64,000 nucleotides of DNA from Chitinophaga sp. MM2321. GTDB lineage: Bacteria; Bacteroidota; Bacteroidia; Chitinophagales; Chitinophagaceae. Where the stretch lies: the NCBI RefSeq assembly GCF_964033635.1, contig NZ_OZ035533.1, forward strand, positions 496,001-560,000, read 5' to 3'. Below are positions 45,517 to 53,937 of the stretch, piece by piece. The notes under the pieces are model-generated. The model saw nothing but the letters and a program-made list of their open reading frames with translations, did no database searches and had not been told where the DNA came from. Within the stretch, counting starts at the first letter, position 1, and each line of letters starts with the position of its first letter. The position numbers and the translations under genes are program-made.

Positions 45517-46569
45517 ATGAGCAAACGTACAGAAAAGACAATCGTTGATATTGCAGAAGAACTGAAACTATCGGTATCTACTGTATCACGCGCACTGAAC
45601 GATAATCCTAACATCAGCGCACGTACGAAAGACAGGGTGAAGAAAATGGCACGCAAGCTGGGATATCGTCCCAATGCATTGGCGGCAGGTTTGCGCAATA
45701 ATAAAAGCAAAACCATCGGGCTCATCGTGCCACGTATCTCTATGTTCTTTCCCGCTGCTATCAGTACCATCATACAAAACAAATTACAGGAGCACGGTTA
45801 CAACCTGATCATTTGTCAATCAAATGATTCCTACGATCAGGAAGTGGCCCTGGTAAATACGCTGTATTCTGCCCGTGTAGATGGACTGGTGGTATCTACT
45901 ACGCTGTATACTACTGACTTTTCTCATTTTGATGTTTTTAAAGACAATGGTATCCCACTGTTGTTTTTTGACCGTGTACCCAAGGATTATAATGTAAAGG
46001 TGATCAAGGGAGATGATTACCTGGGAGGATATACAGCTACCACCCACCTGATAGAAAAAGGGTGTAAAGATATTGTTCATATCTCCGGTCCGGTGAGCTG
46101 TACTTTGTATAGTGAGCGCGTAGCCGGTTATAAGAATGCTTTGCAGGAACATAAACTGCCGTTTAAAAAAACGCGCATCTTTTATCATGAGCTTACCCGT
46201 GATAATGCCTGGCAGACATGCGAAAAGATTTTTGCACAACAACCTTACCCGGATGGAATTTTCGCTTCCAATGATACCACAGCGATTGCCATCCTGGAAT
46301 ATTGCCGTAAAATAAATGTACGGGTACCGGAAGACCTGAAAGTAGTTGGTTATTCCAATGACCCGCGTACAGAAATCATAACACCGCCGGTCACCAGTAT
46401 AGACCAGCACCCGGCGATGATGGGGGAAAGAGTAGTAGCTGCGCTGATGGAATTGATCAGCAGTAAGCAATCTGCTGTACCACGTTATTCACAGGAAGTA
46501 ATACCTATTCAACTGATAGCCCGCGGTTCTACTGCAGGTATGGCTAAAGCCAGCGGAAAAAAGAAATAG
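45517..46569 (+). CDS. LacI family transcriptional regulator of the uronate locus
   Basis: A 350-residue LacI/GalR repressor. The N-terminal HTH is TIVDIAEELKLSVSTVSRAL, and the hinge helix is PNALAAGLRNNKS with the Leu that inserts at a central CpG. A periplasmic-binding-type sensor domain follows (IGLIVPRISMFFPAAISTII, DGLVVSTTLYTT, GIFASNDTTAIAILEYC, TSIDQHPAMMGERVVAAL). It is encoded inside the locus, between kduD and a GH88 gene 25 bp further on. Two identical CG-centred palindromes at 36008 and 41501 are likely targets. The effector may be a KDG-pathway intermediate, by inference only. Confidence 0.92.
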   Translation: MSKRTEKTIVDIAEELKLSVSTVSRALNDNPNISARTKDRVKKMARKLGYRPNALAAGLRNNKSKTIGLIVPRISMFFPAAISTIIQNKLQEHGYNLIICQSNDSYDQEVALVNTLYSARVDGLVVSTTLYTTDFSHFDVFKDNGIPLLFFDRVPKDYNVKVIKGDDYLGGYTATTHLIEKGCKDIVHISGPVSCTLYSERVAGYKNALQEHKLPFKKTRIFYHELTRDNAWQTCEKIFAQQPYPDGIFASNDTTAIAILEYCRKINVRVPEDLKVVGYSNDPRTEIITPPVTSIDQHPAMMGERVVAALMELISSKQSAVPRYSQEVIPIQLIARGSTAGMAKASGKKK

Positions 46570-46594
46570 ATCAACCTTTTAAGCTACGTTATTT

Positions 46595-47791
46595 ATGAAA
46601 AAGAACCTGTTCTTCATGATGCTCCTATTGCCTGCGATGGCAATGCAATCGTATGCACAGACCCGCAAAGCCGACCCGGCGTTATTGCGTAAAGCAGATG
46701 AAACATTGCAGTTTGCAGCACGTCAGTATAAGCTGATGATGACGCATGTACCGGATAGCGTGTTGCCGCGCACCACGAATACCAAAAATGGCAGCCTGGT
46801 AACATCCAAATCAAACTGGTGGACTTCCGGTTTTTATCCCGGTACTACCTGGTACCTGTACGAATACACGAAGGACCCCGCTTTTAAAGCAGAGGCAATC
46901 AAACGCATGGAGCTGGTAAAAAAGGAACAATACAATACGCACACCCATGACCTGGGCTTTATGATGTATTGTCCGTTTGGTAATGCGCTGCGCATTACCG
47001 GCGATACTGCATATCAAAGTATTCTGCTGACGAGCGCCCGGTCACTGGTTACCCGTTTTAACCCGACCGTAGGTTGCATCAAATCATGGGACCATGGCAC
47101 CTGGAAATTCCCGGTGATCATCGATAATATGATGAACCTGGAACTGTTGACATGGGCTACCCGCGTGAGCGGCGACAAGCAGTTCGAGAAGATTGCGCGG
47201 ACGCATGCCAATACGACGATGAAAAATCATTTCCGCCCGGATTACAGTTCTTACCATGTGATAGATTATGATCCTGCTACCGGCGCGGTGCTTGCAAAGA
47301 AAACGCATCAGGGCGCGGCAGACAGCTCCGCCTGGTCGCGCGGACAGGCATGGGGACTGTATGGTTACACACTGATGTACCGCGACACAAAAGATAAAGC
47401 TTACCTGCAACAGGCGCGTCATATTGCTGATTACATCCTGAACAATCCCAATATGCCGGCTGACCTGATCCCTTACTGGGATTTTAATGCACCCGGTATT
47501 CCCAACGCATTGCGGGATGTATCTGCCGCTGCTGTTACTGCGTCTGCATTGCTGGAGCTGAGCAGGTATACCAAGAACGCCGATGGCAAACGCTATTGGG
47601 CTGCTGCGGAAAAAATGCTGACCAACCTTTGCAGCCCTGCTTACCTGGCAAAAGAAGGAGAGAACAACGACTTTATCCTCATGCACAGCGTAGGCTCGCT
47701 GCCACATGACTCCGAAGTAGATGTGCCTTTAACTTATGCAGATTATTATTTTGTAGAAGCATTGATGCGTTATAAGGAGTGGACTAAATAG
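46595..47791 (+). CDS. GH88 unsaturated glucuronyl hydrolase
   Basis: A 398-residue exported enzyme (signal peptide MKKNLFFMMLLLPAMAMQSY, cut after AQ). The two catalytic Asp of GH88 are visible: Asp 119 in YNTHTHDLGFMMY and Asp 177 in FPVIIDNMMNLELLTWA. SRGQAWGLYGYTLMYR and SHGSVGSLPHDSEVDVPL-type endings (MHSVGSLPHDSEVDVPLTYA) are family marks. It removes the 4,5-unsaturated glucuronyl residue from lyase products, feeding DKI to KduI. It lies 25 bp after the LacI gene and 27 bp before a DUF2264 gene. Confidence 0.93.
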   Translation: MKKNLFFMMLLLPAMAMQSYAQTRKADPALLRKADETLQFAARQYKLMMTHVPDSVLPRTTNTKNGSLVTSKSNWWTSGFYPGTTWYLYEYTKDPAFKAEAIKRMELVKKEQYNTHTHDLGFMMYCPFGNALRITGDTAYQSILLTSARSLVTRFNPTVGCIKSWDHGTWKFPVIIDNMMNLELLTWATRVSGDKQFEKIARTHANTTMKNHFRPDYSSYHVIDYDPATGAVLAKKTHQGAADSSAWSRGQAWGLYGYTLMYRDTKDKAYLQQARHIADYILNNPNMPADLIPYWDFNAPGIPNALRDVSAAAVTASALLELSRYTKNADGKRYWAAAEKMLTNLCSPAYLAKEGENNDFILMHSVGSLPHDSEVDVPLTYADYYFVEALMRYKEWTK

Positions 47792-47818
47792 GTAATAGTA
47801 ATAATTAAATACTCAGGC

Positions 47819-49081
47819 GTGGACAGACGTTTCTTCCTAAAAGCAGTACCCATGGCAGGCATAGCCGGTACCCTGCATACAGACAAAGGATTGTTGAAAA
47901 ATATGGCGGATCATCAACCGGTAATAAAACTGGTTGATGACCGCGCATATAATCTTGATCTTCTTCTACGTATATGCGACCCCGTTATCAGCGGCCTAAG
48001 CGAAGGAAAACTGAAGGCAACCATGCCTACAGCCGTTGCGCCCGCCTATTCAAAACCGGTAACGAAGGTAACCTACCTGGAAGCTTTTGGCAGAACACTG
48101 GCAGGATTGGCGCCATGGCTGGAACTCGGTGAAGACAATACCGCGGAAGGTAGTAAACGCATGGATATGCTGGTGAAAACCCGCAAAGCCATTGCGATGG
48201 CAGTGGATCCGGCATCACCAGATTATATGAACTTTACCGGTAAGTATGATGCACAACCTTTGGTAGATGGCGCCTTCCTGGCACATGGCCTGTTGCGTGC
48301 TCCGACAAAGTTATGGCAACCGCTGTCCGCCAAAACAAAAGAACAGGTAGTTACCGCATTAAAAAGCCTGCGCAGCATAAAAGCGTTTACCAATAACTGG
48401 GTACTCTTTTCCGCGATCATCGAAGCTGCGTTGCTGAAATTCGATGCAGGCTGGGATCGCAAGCCGGTGGACTTTGCCGTGCAAAAGATCATGGAATGGT
48501 ACAAGGGCGACGGGATGTATGGCGACGGCGTGCATTTTCATTTTGATTATTACAATTCTTTTGTTATCCAGCCCATGCTGGTAGACATCCTGAAGGTACT
48601 GGCGGAAAAAGAAAAGGACAGCGCCCCTTCTTATGAGCTGGCACTGAAACGCATGCAGCGGTACGGAGTGATACTGGAAAGACAAATATCGCCGGAAGGG
48701 ACCTTCCCGGTGGTAGGCCGCTCTATGCCTTACAGGAATGCGGCTTTCCAGGCGCTGGCACAGTTGGCGCTGGATGAAAAACTCCCGCCTGAATTATCTC
48801 CTGCACAGGTTCGTTGTGCACTAACGGCGGTGAATAAACGAATTTTTGAAGCGCCGGGTACTTTTGATAAAAACGGCTGGTTACAAATCGGTTTCTGTGG
48901 TCATCAGCCGGAGTTGGCAGATGTATACACTTCTACAGGCAGTCTGTATTTGTGCAGTACCGGTTTCCTCGCCCTGGGCTTGCCCGCCCATCATCCTTTC
49001 TGGGCGTCACCAGCGGAGGAATGGACTGCGCAGAAAGTATGGAAGGGGGAAAGGGTGATGAAAGATCATGCGTTGGATTGA
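47819..49081 (+). CDS. DUF2264 domain protein with Tat leader
   Basis: A 420-residue protein of the DUF2264 family, common in Bacteroidota polysaccharide loci next to lyases and GH88/GH105 enzymes. The start is GTG at 47819, since MDRRFFLKAVPMAG from that codon is a clear Tat signal (RRFFLK). The body is predicted alpha/alpha-barrel (YSKPVTKVTYLEAFGRTLAG, NNWVLFSAIIEAALLKFDAG, DGMYGDGVHFHFDYYNSFVI). Enzymatic activity has not been established for the family, and a role as a glycoside hydrolase or lyase is plausible. Last gene of the locus, convergent with a GNAT gene. Confidence 0.88.
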   Translation: MDRRFFLKAVPMAGIAGTLHTDKGLLKNMADHQPVIKLVDDRAYNLDLLLRICDPVISGLSEGKLKATMPTAVAPAYSKPVTKVTYLEAFGRTLAGLAPWLELGEDNTAEGSKRMDMLVKTRKAIAMAVDPASPDYMNFTGKYDAQPLVDGAFLAHGLLRAPTKLWQPLSAKTKEQVVTALKSLRSIKAFTNNWVLFSAIIEAALLKFDAGWDRKPVDFAVQKIMEWYKGDGMYGDGVHFHFDYYNSFVIQPMLVDILKVLAEKEKDSAPSYELALKRMQRYGVILERQISPEGTFPVVGRSMPYRNAAFQALAQLALDEKLPPELSPAQVRCALTAVNKRIFEAPGTFDKNGWLQIGFCGHQPELADVYTSTGSLYLCSTGFLALGLPAHHPFWASPAEEWTAQKVWKGERVMKDHALD

Positions 49082-49105
49082 TCATTTTTTCTAAAAAGAT
49101 GCTTT

Positions 49106-49636
49106 CTATTTCCGGTCATCTTCCGTAAATAACTTTATCTGTTCTTTACCATCTGGTGTAAGCCATTTTTCGTATACGATGCGTACGGATTCATACTGTT
49201 GTGATGCCAGGAACTGTTGCATCCGGTGGTTGTTGCTGGCGGTATATCTCACTATTCTTCTCACATCTTTATCTATATAAATTTTTTCCAGTGCTTCGTT
49301 GAGCCGGCGATAAATTCCTTGTCTGCGAAAAGCTGGCGCCACGTAGCCATCAGATATGTAGAGGGTATCGCCGGTATAGTCTTCTATCCGGCTTTCATCA
49401 GCTTCTTCGATATAACCGAAAATAAAACCGGCGGGTATGCCGTCACTGTATGCCAGCAAACAGGTTCCATCACTGGTTTCCTGTGTGCTGATCACATGTT
49501 GCATATAATCAGCAGCAATACTTTCCCAGGCAGCCATTTTGTGGATGAATGTATTTTCAGAATCCTGTAATGCCTGCATCATTGCCGCGATGAGCGCATA
49601 ATGATCACGAATGAGGATGGGCGTTATGGTCAGCAT
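49106..49636 (-). CDS. GNAT N-acetyltransferase linked to the Pls-type synthetase
   Basis: A 176-residue GNAT acetyltransferase. The acetyl-CoA loop is VAPAFRRQGIYRRLNEAL, preceded by DGIPAGFIFGYIEE, and with an Asn-rich RYTASNNHRMQQFLA segment later. It starts 18 bases after the stop of the giant synthetase gene and is almost surely co-transcribed with it. It could acetylate amino groups of the peptide product, for self-protection or to set charge, but that is inference from position. The alternative is an unrelated housekeeping acetyltransferase. Confidence 0.85.
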   Translation of the reverse strand: MLTITPILIRDHYALIAAMMQALQDSENTFIHKMAAWESIAADYMQHVISTQETSDGTCLLAYSDGIPAGFIFGYIEEADESRIEDYTGDTLYISDGYVAPAFRRQGIYRRLNEALEKIYIDKDVRRIVRYTASNNHRMQQFLASQQYESVRIVYEKWLTPDGKEQIKLFTEDDRK

Positions 49637-49654
49637 CGCGGAGTTTTTTATGGA

Positions 49655-52600
49655 TTAGTCCGGCCTGACAGGGCTGCCTGTCCAGTCCGTACCGGATTGT
49701 AATTTTTCGCCTTTCATGACGAGCGAGAGTGGGGAGAGATTTACATCGTCTCCGATTTCGCTGTCATACAAAATGATGGAACGGGCGCCAATACTGCTAC
49801 GGGCACCAATTTTGATCGCTCCTATTTTCATTACCCGGTCTTCAAACAGGTGTGTCTGTGGGCCGCTGTCTTCGTTGAGCGCGGTATCTGTTCCTATCTC
49901 CACCATATCAAATTCGGTAATATCAGTGGTGTTCAACCAAACACGGCGACCTGTTTTTACGCCCAGCAGCCGAAGCAATACCGGCAGCCAGGGCGTGCCT
50001 TTGAGGAAGTCCAGCAGGAAGGGTACCGACAATGCCTCGTAGGTAGAAGTGGTGCCTTCACTGCGCCATACTTTGGATGTCCACATAGGACTTTGCAGTG
50101 GTTTATACCGGCCGGTAAGGATCCATTTCATCATTACGGTGAAGAAATAAGCCGGTAGTCCCAGGAAGAAAAGATAGTAAAAAGGAAATTGTATTAACGC
50201 TTCCCACCATGGTTTTTCTGTAACAAGATCGTGTGCATAAGCAATAAAGAGGATACTGCAACAGATCACCACCGTTTCTGGAATGAGGATGCGTACAAAC
50301 TCCACGAATCCTCTCGCCATCTTGCGTTGGGCAGAAGGATGTGTGGTGAGCTCCGGTGGAAAGAAACGGCTTTCCTGTCTGCGTGGCAGTGCAATGGCAG
50401 GAGAACCGAACCAGTCGCGCGCTTTGTTTTCCGCCAGTTGTTCTTTCGATGGCGGCGTAGATAATACACCGATGAGCATATTTTCCGGTAGCACATAACC
50501 TTGCGGAATCAGTGCACTGTTGCCTACAAAGCTGTTGTTATGGATCACTGTTTTTTCGAGGGTGAGCTGTTGTGCCCGCACATCGGATTCTCCCAGTGTT
50601 ACGGCATCAGCGATAAAAGCGCCGTCACCTATTTCCAGCAATGGATGGGTAACACTACTGGCGGTGGATACTTCTGTGTTAGCGCCTATTTTAGCACCGA
50701 GTGCGCGGAACAGGGCGGAGATATAGACGGTAGCAAAGATGGGATGTATAACGATCAGCGATAGTGACATGAGTTGATCGGCAAACCATTTGCGTACATA
50801 AAAAGCACTGTAAACCGGGTACACACCGGGTTTGATACCCCATTGCAACAACCTGGTGAGCAATACTGTTTCCAGGGTGAATAAGATGATATAGCTCAGC
50901 GCCAGTGATGGCGTGATGATCATGTAATTAAAATTATAATCCGGTGCGGCATTATCAAGCTGGTTAAGTATGATAATAGTTGGTAACAAAGGTAACAGCA
51001 CGGTAAATGGAAACACGAGTAGAAATAGTGAAAAGATAACACTGTATTTTCTACGGGTGGCCGCTGAGACCGGCAGTGGTTGCGGCAATTCGCTGATAGC
51101 CTTTTTTACTTTCAATGTTGCCGGACTGCCCTGCCATATTTCACCAGAGGCGATAGTATTTTTGGGAGAAAGATAGCTGAGATCCTGCAATTCACTCCAG
51201 GGTTCCATGATGGTATCGCCGCCAACAATGGCACTGCTGCCGATATAAGCATGATCGCCAAGATATACGGTGCGTAGTTTCAGGAGTCCGTCTTCTACAA
51301 AAGCATTATCGATCACTGCCTGTGAACTGATACTTACATCGCTGCCGATGGTTACCAGGTCTTCCGCCCCGATGGTGACGGCGCCGAGTTGTGCATCCGG
51401 TGCAATTTTTACACCGAGCATACGGAGGAAAGCAGGGTAGAGTGGTGTACCATTCAGGAACTGCGAAGGCATGAGGCGCTGCATGGTTTTTACGAGCCAC
51501 CACCTGAAATAATAGGTACCCCATAGCGGATAGTCGCCGGCTTTCATTTTACCGATGATCAGCCATTTGGTAACAATAATTAATATAGAGAACAACAGCG
51601 GGAGCAGGCAGAACATACCCAGTGCCGTGATGATAGCGTAACCGAGACTACCGGTATCTTGTTCTACGTAATAGTAGCCCAGGTATGGGAAAAATATCTG
51701 CATGGCAAATAAACCAAAGATCACCAGCAGGGAAACAGATTGTGCGATCCAGCAGGTGAGGTGCCGCCACCAGGGGATTTTGTGGAAGACACGGTCTTTC
51801 TTTTTACTGGTTTGCGGTTGTACATTCCATACATCTATCAGTGTTTGTAACGGACGATGGATGTAGACATCTTTCAGGGAAGCCTGTGGTACATTGCCTT
51901 CGCGGCGAAGCCGGGATACAAAGGCAGCAGCCAGTAAGGAGTGCCCGCCGAGGTCCGTAAAGAAATCCTGTTGCAGGTCGATGCTGCAGTCGGGAAATAC
52001 TTTCGCCAGGATAGCCATAACCCTGTCGGGCAGGGGCGCATTGGTATCGATAACTTCATGCGTGGTGGCCTGTAGGAAAGCTGCCGGAACAGGCAATGCT
52101 TTACGGTTTATTTTTCCACTGGGCAGCCGGGGCATATCATCCAGCAAGAGGATGGTACCCGGCACCATGTATGGTGGTAATACTTTTGCCAGTGCTGTAC
52201 GAAGTGTGGTTTCATCAAAAGGTTGGTCATCTTCCTTTACTATATAACCTACCAGTTGATCCTGTTCATTATTATCTTTCTTTACAGCAACAGCGGCGGC
52301 TATTATGCCAGGGAGTGTATGCAGCCTGCTTTCTATTTCTCCCAGTTCAATACGGTAACCGCGTAATTTGATCTGGTCGTCGAGACGGCCCTGGAAGTCG
52401 ATATTACCATCGGGTAATATAATGGCGGCATCGCCGGTGCGATAGATCATATTGCCCGGTAATGTTTCCAGTGAAGCAGGTTTTATGATGAACTTTTCCT
52501 GTGTTAATTCAGGGCGGTCGATATAGCCGTTACCAACACCGGGACCGGTAATGATCAATTCCCCGCGTTCTCCCAGCGGGAGGATGTTGAGTTTTTCATC

Positions 52601-53587
52601 TACTACCGCCATGTTATAGTTAGGCAGCGGATGCCCGATGGTGATGGTATCGCCGGGTTTCAGTGCAGCGAAAGTGGCGCTGACCGTTGTCTCCGTAGGT
52701 CCGTAACTGTTATAGAACAGGCGGGGAGGTATACCCCATCTGGCCAGTACCTGTGGTGTGCAGGCTTCTCCGCCGGCATTGATCAGGCGGAGTGAAGGGA
52801 TGTTATCTTCCATTACTGCCAGTAAACTGGGAACGGCATGCAGCACGGTGATCTTTTCCTTGTGCAGGGTATCGCCCAATTCATCTATCGCTTTGGCGGT
52901 AGTGGCATCCGCCACCCACAAGGTAGCGCCGGCAAAGTAACTCAGCCAGGTTTCTTCACACCACATATCGAAGGATACGGAGAAGCCCTGGTATACTTTG
53001 TCGGTAGCTTTTATATTTAAAACAGTTTGTTCTGATCTTACAAGGTGACAGATCTGCCGGTGGCTGATAGGGATGCCTTTGGGCTTTCCTGTGCTGCCGG
53101 AAGTGTACAGCACGTAGGCTACATTATCCGGTGCGGGGCCTGCATGTAACAGGAATTGTTGTTGTGTATCGGGTACGGGTGGTACGGTTATGACGGGTGC
53201 TGACAACTGAAGCGGCACTTCGCTGAAACAGGCTGCAGCTTTTACTTCTGTGAGTACACCTTCCACACGTTCTGCTGGCATTTCACGATCCAATGGTACG
53301 TAAGCAGCGCCTGCTTTTACAATGCCAAGGATAGCGGCATGCAGCTCTGGTCCGCGCGGCCACCATACACCTACCACGCTGCCGGGGCCTATTCCCAGCG
53401 ATTGTAACATAGCTGCTATCGCATCACTCCAGTGATCCAGCTGTGCATAAGTAAATGATTGCTGTTGAAAAATGAGCGCGATATGATGTGCATGGATCTT
53501 TGCTGTATGCCTGAATATATCAGCCAGGGTTTCTTCATGCAATAAATCCGGCTTCCGGGGTCCTTTAACTATACTATAACTATTCAT
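49655..53587 (-). CDS. Pls/PosA-family membrane non-ribosomal peptide synthetase
   Basis: A 1310-residue single-module NRPS with the layout of epsilon-poly-L-lysine synthetase (about 1.3 k residues). The adenylation domain covers about residues 15-500 (A3 LYTSGSTGKPKG, A5 YNSYGPTETTVSAT, A7 YRTGD, A8 GRLDDQIKLRGYRIELGEIE, A10 LPSGKINRKAL). A carrier domain follows with FTDLGGHSLLAAAF (Ser near 547). The C-terminal 700 residues have about six membrane helices in three pairs, separated by three left-handed beta-helix-like segments (for example VTIGAEDLVTIGSDVSISSQ). There is no thioesterase or classical condensation domain. SFDMWCEETW puts an acidic Glu at the substrate pocket position often numbered 239, which fits a basic amino acid. 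Product unknown. Confidence 0.9.
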   Translation of the reverse strand: MNSYSIVKGPRKPDLLHEETLADIFRHTAKIHAHHIALIFQQQSFTYAQLDHWSDAIAAMLQSLGIGPGSVVGVWWPRGPELHAAILGIVKAGAAYVPLDREMPAERVEGVLTEVKAAACFSEVPLQLSAPVITVPPVPDTQQQFLLHAGPAPDNVAYVLYTSGSTGKPKGIPISHRQICHLVRSEQTVLNIKATDKVYQGFSVSFDMWCEETWLSYFAGATLWVADATTAKAIDELGDTLHKEKITVLHAVPSLLAVMEDNIPSLRLINAGGEACTPQVLARWGIPPRLFYNSYGPTETTVSATFAALKPGDTITIGHPLPNYNMAVVDEKLNILPLGERGELIITGPGVGNGYIDRPELTQEKFIIKPASLETLPGNMIYRTGDAAIILPDGNIDFQGRLDDQIKLRGYRIELGEIESRLHTLPGIIAAAVAVKKDNNEQDQLVGYIVKEDDQPFDETTLRTALAKVLPPYMVPGTILLLDDMPRLPSGKINRKALPVPAAFLQATTHEVIDTNAPLPDRVMAILAKVFPDCSIDLQQDFFTDLGGHSLLAAAFVSRLRREGNVPQASLKDVYIHRPLQTLIDVWNVQPQTSKKKDRVFHKIPWWRHLTCWIAQSVSLLVIFGLFAMQIFFPYLGYYYVEQDTGSLGYAIITALGMFCLLPLLFSILIIVTKWLIIGKMKAGDYPLWGTYYFRWWLVKTMQRLMPSQFLNGTPLYPAFLRMLGVKIAPDAQLGAVTIGAEDLVTIGSDVSISSQAVIDNAFVEDGLLKLRTVYLGDHAYIGSSAIVGGDTIMEPWSELQDLSYLSPKNTIASGEIWQGSPATLKVKKAISELPQPLPVSAATRRKYSVIFSLFLLVFPFTVLLPLLPTIIILNQLDNAAPDYNFNYMIITPSLALSYIILFTLETVLLTRLLQWGIKPGVYPVYSAFYVRKWFADQLMSLSLIVIHPIFATVYISALFRALGAKIGANTEVSTASSVTHPLLEIGDGAFIADAVTLGESDVRAQQLTLEKTVIHNNSFVGNSALIPQGYVLPENMLIGVLSTPPSKEQLAENKARDWFGSPAIALPRRQESRFFPPELTTHPSAQRKMARGFVEFVRILIPETVVICCSILFIAYAHDLVTEKPWWEALIQFPFYYLFFLGLPAYFFTVMMKWILTGRYKPLQSPMWTSKVWRSEGTTSTYEALSVPFLLDFLKGTPWLPVLLRLLGVKTGRRVWLNTTDITEFDMVEIGTDTALNEDSGPQTHLFEDRVMKIGAIKIGARSSIGARSIILYDSEIGDDVNLSPLSLVMKGEKLQSGTDWTGSPVRPD

Positions 53588-53937
53588 ATGTTTGTAGACC
53601 CTTTAAGGTCCATTGTTGCTTGGTTTGACAAAGTTAAAGGGTAGTATGGTAGGCGGGGCTTATAATTAGCTTAAAAATGACTTTTGTTAGCCAGAAGAGG
53701 CTTATTGTACGTTGAAATGGCGGGATGCTATTTTGCCCGCTCCCTTCTTATTCACGTTGTCCATAACCGTACACCCTTGTATCAAAAACGGACAATTGCA
53801 TTAATTTATAAATTGTTTATCTGTTGATTATCAGAAGGATTTTTAACTGGCACTATACTGGAAAACTACTCACTATGCGGTGTGTCCGGACCAGGTGAAA
53901 TAGATAGTTTATCAAGATTTTAAAACAGCCATTAACG
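53588..53937. other. Divergent promoter region (350 bp) of the Pls-type and FtsX-type genes
   Basis: No gene seen. It holds the minus-strand TAACTTTG element for the synthetase (53629-53636) and the upstream region of the FtsX-type permease. A short palindrome AATTTATAAATT lies near 53800. Nothing else stands out. Confidence 0.5.
53629..53636 (-). promoter_or_regulatory. -7 promoter element TAACTTTG of the Pls-type operon
   Basis: An exact TAnnTTTG match on the minus strand, 41 bases before the ATG at 53587, giving a leader of about 35 nt. No TTTG is found at the -33 position. Confidence 0.4.

Noticed and set aside
53799..53812. AATTTATAAATT palindrome in the Pls-FtsX spacer
   Set aside because: Short, pure A/T, no second copy nearby; expected by chance.
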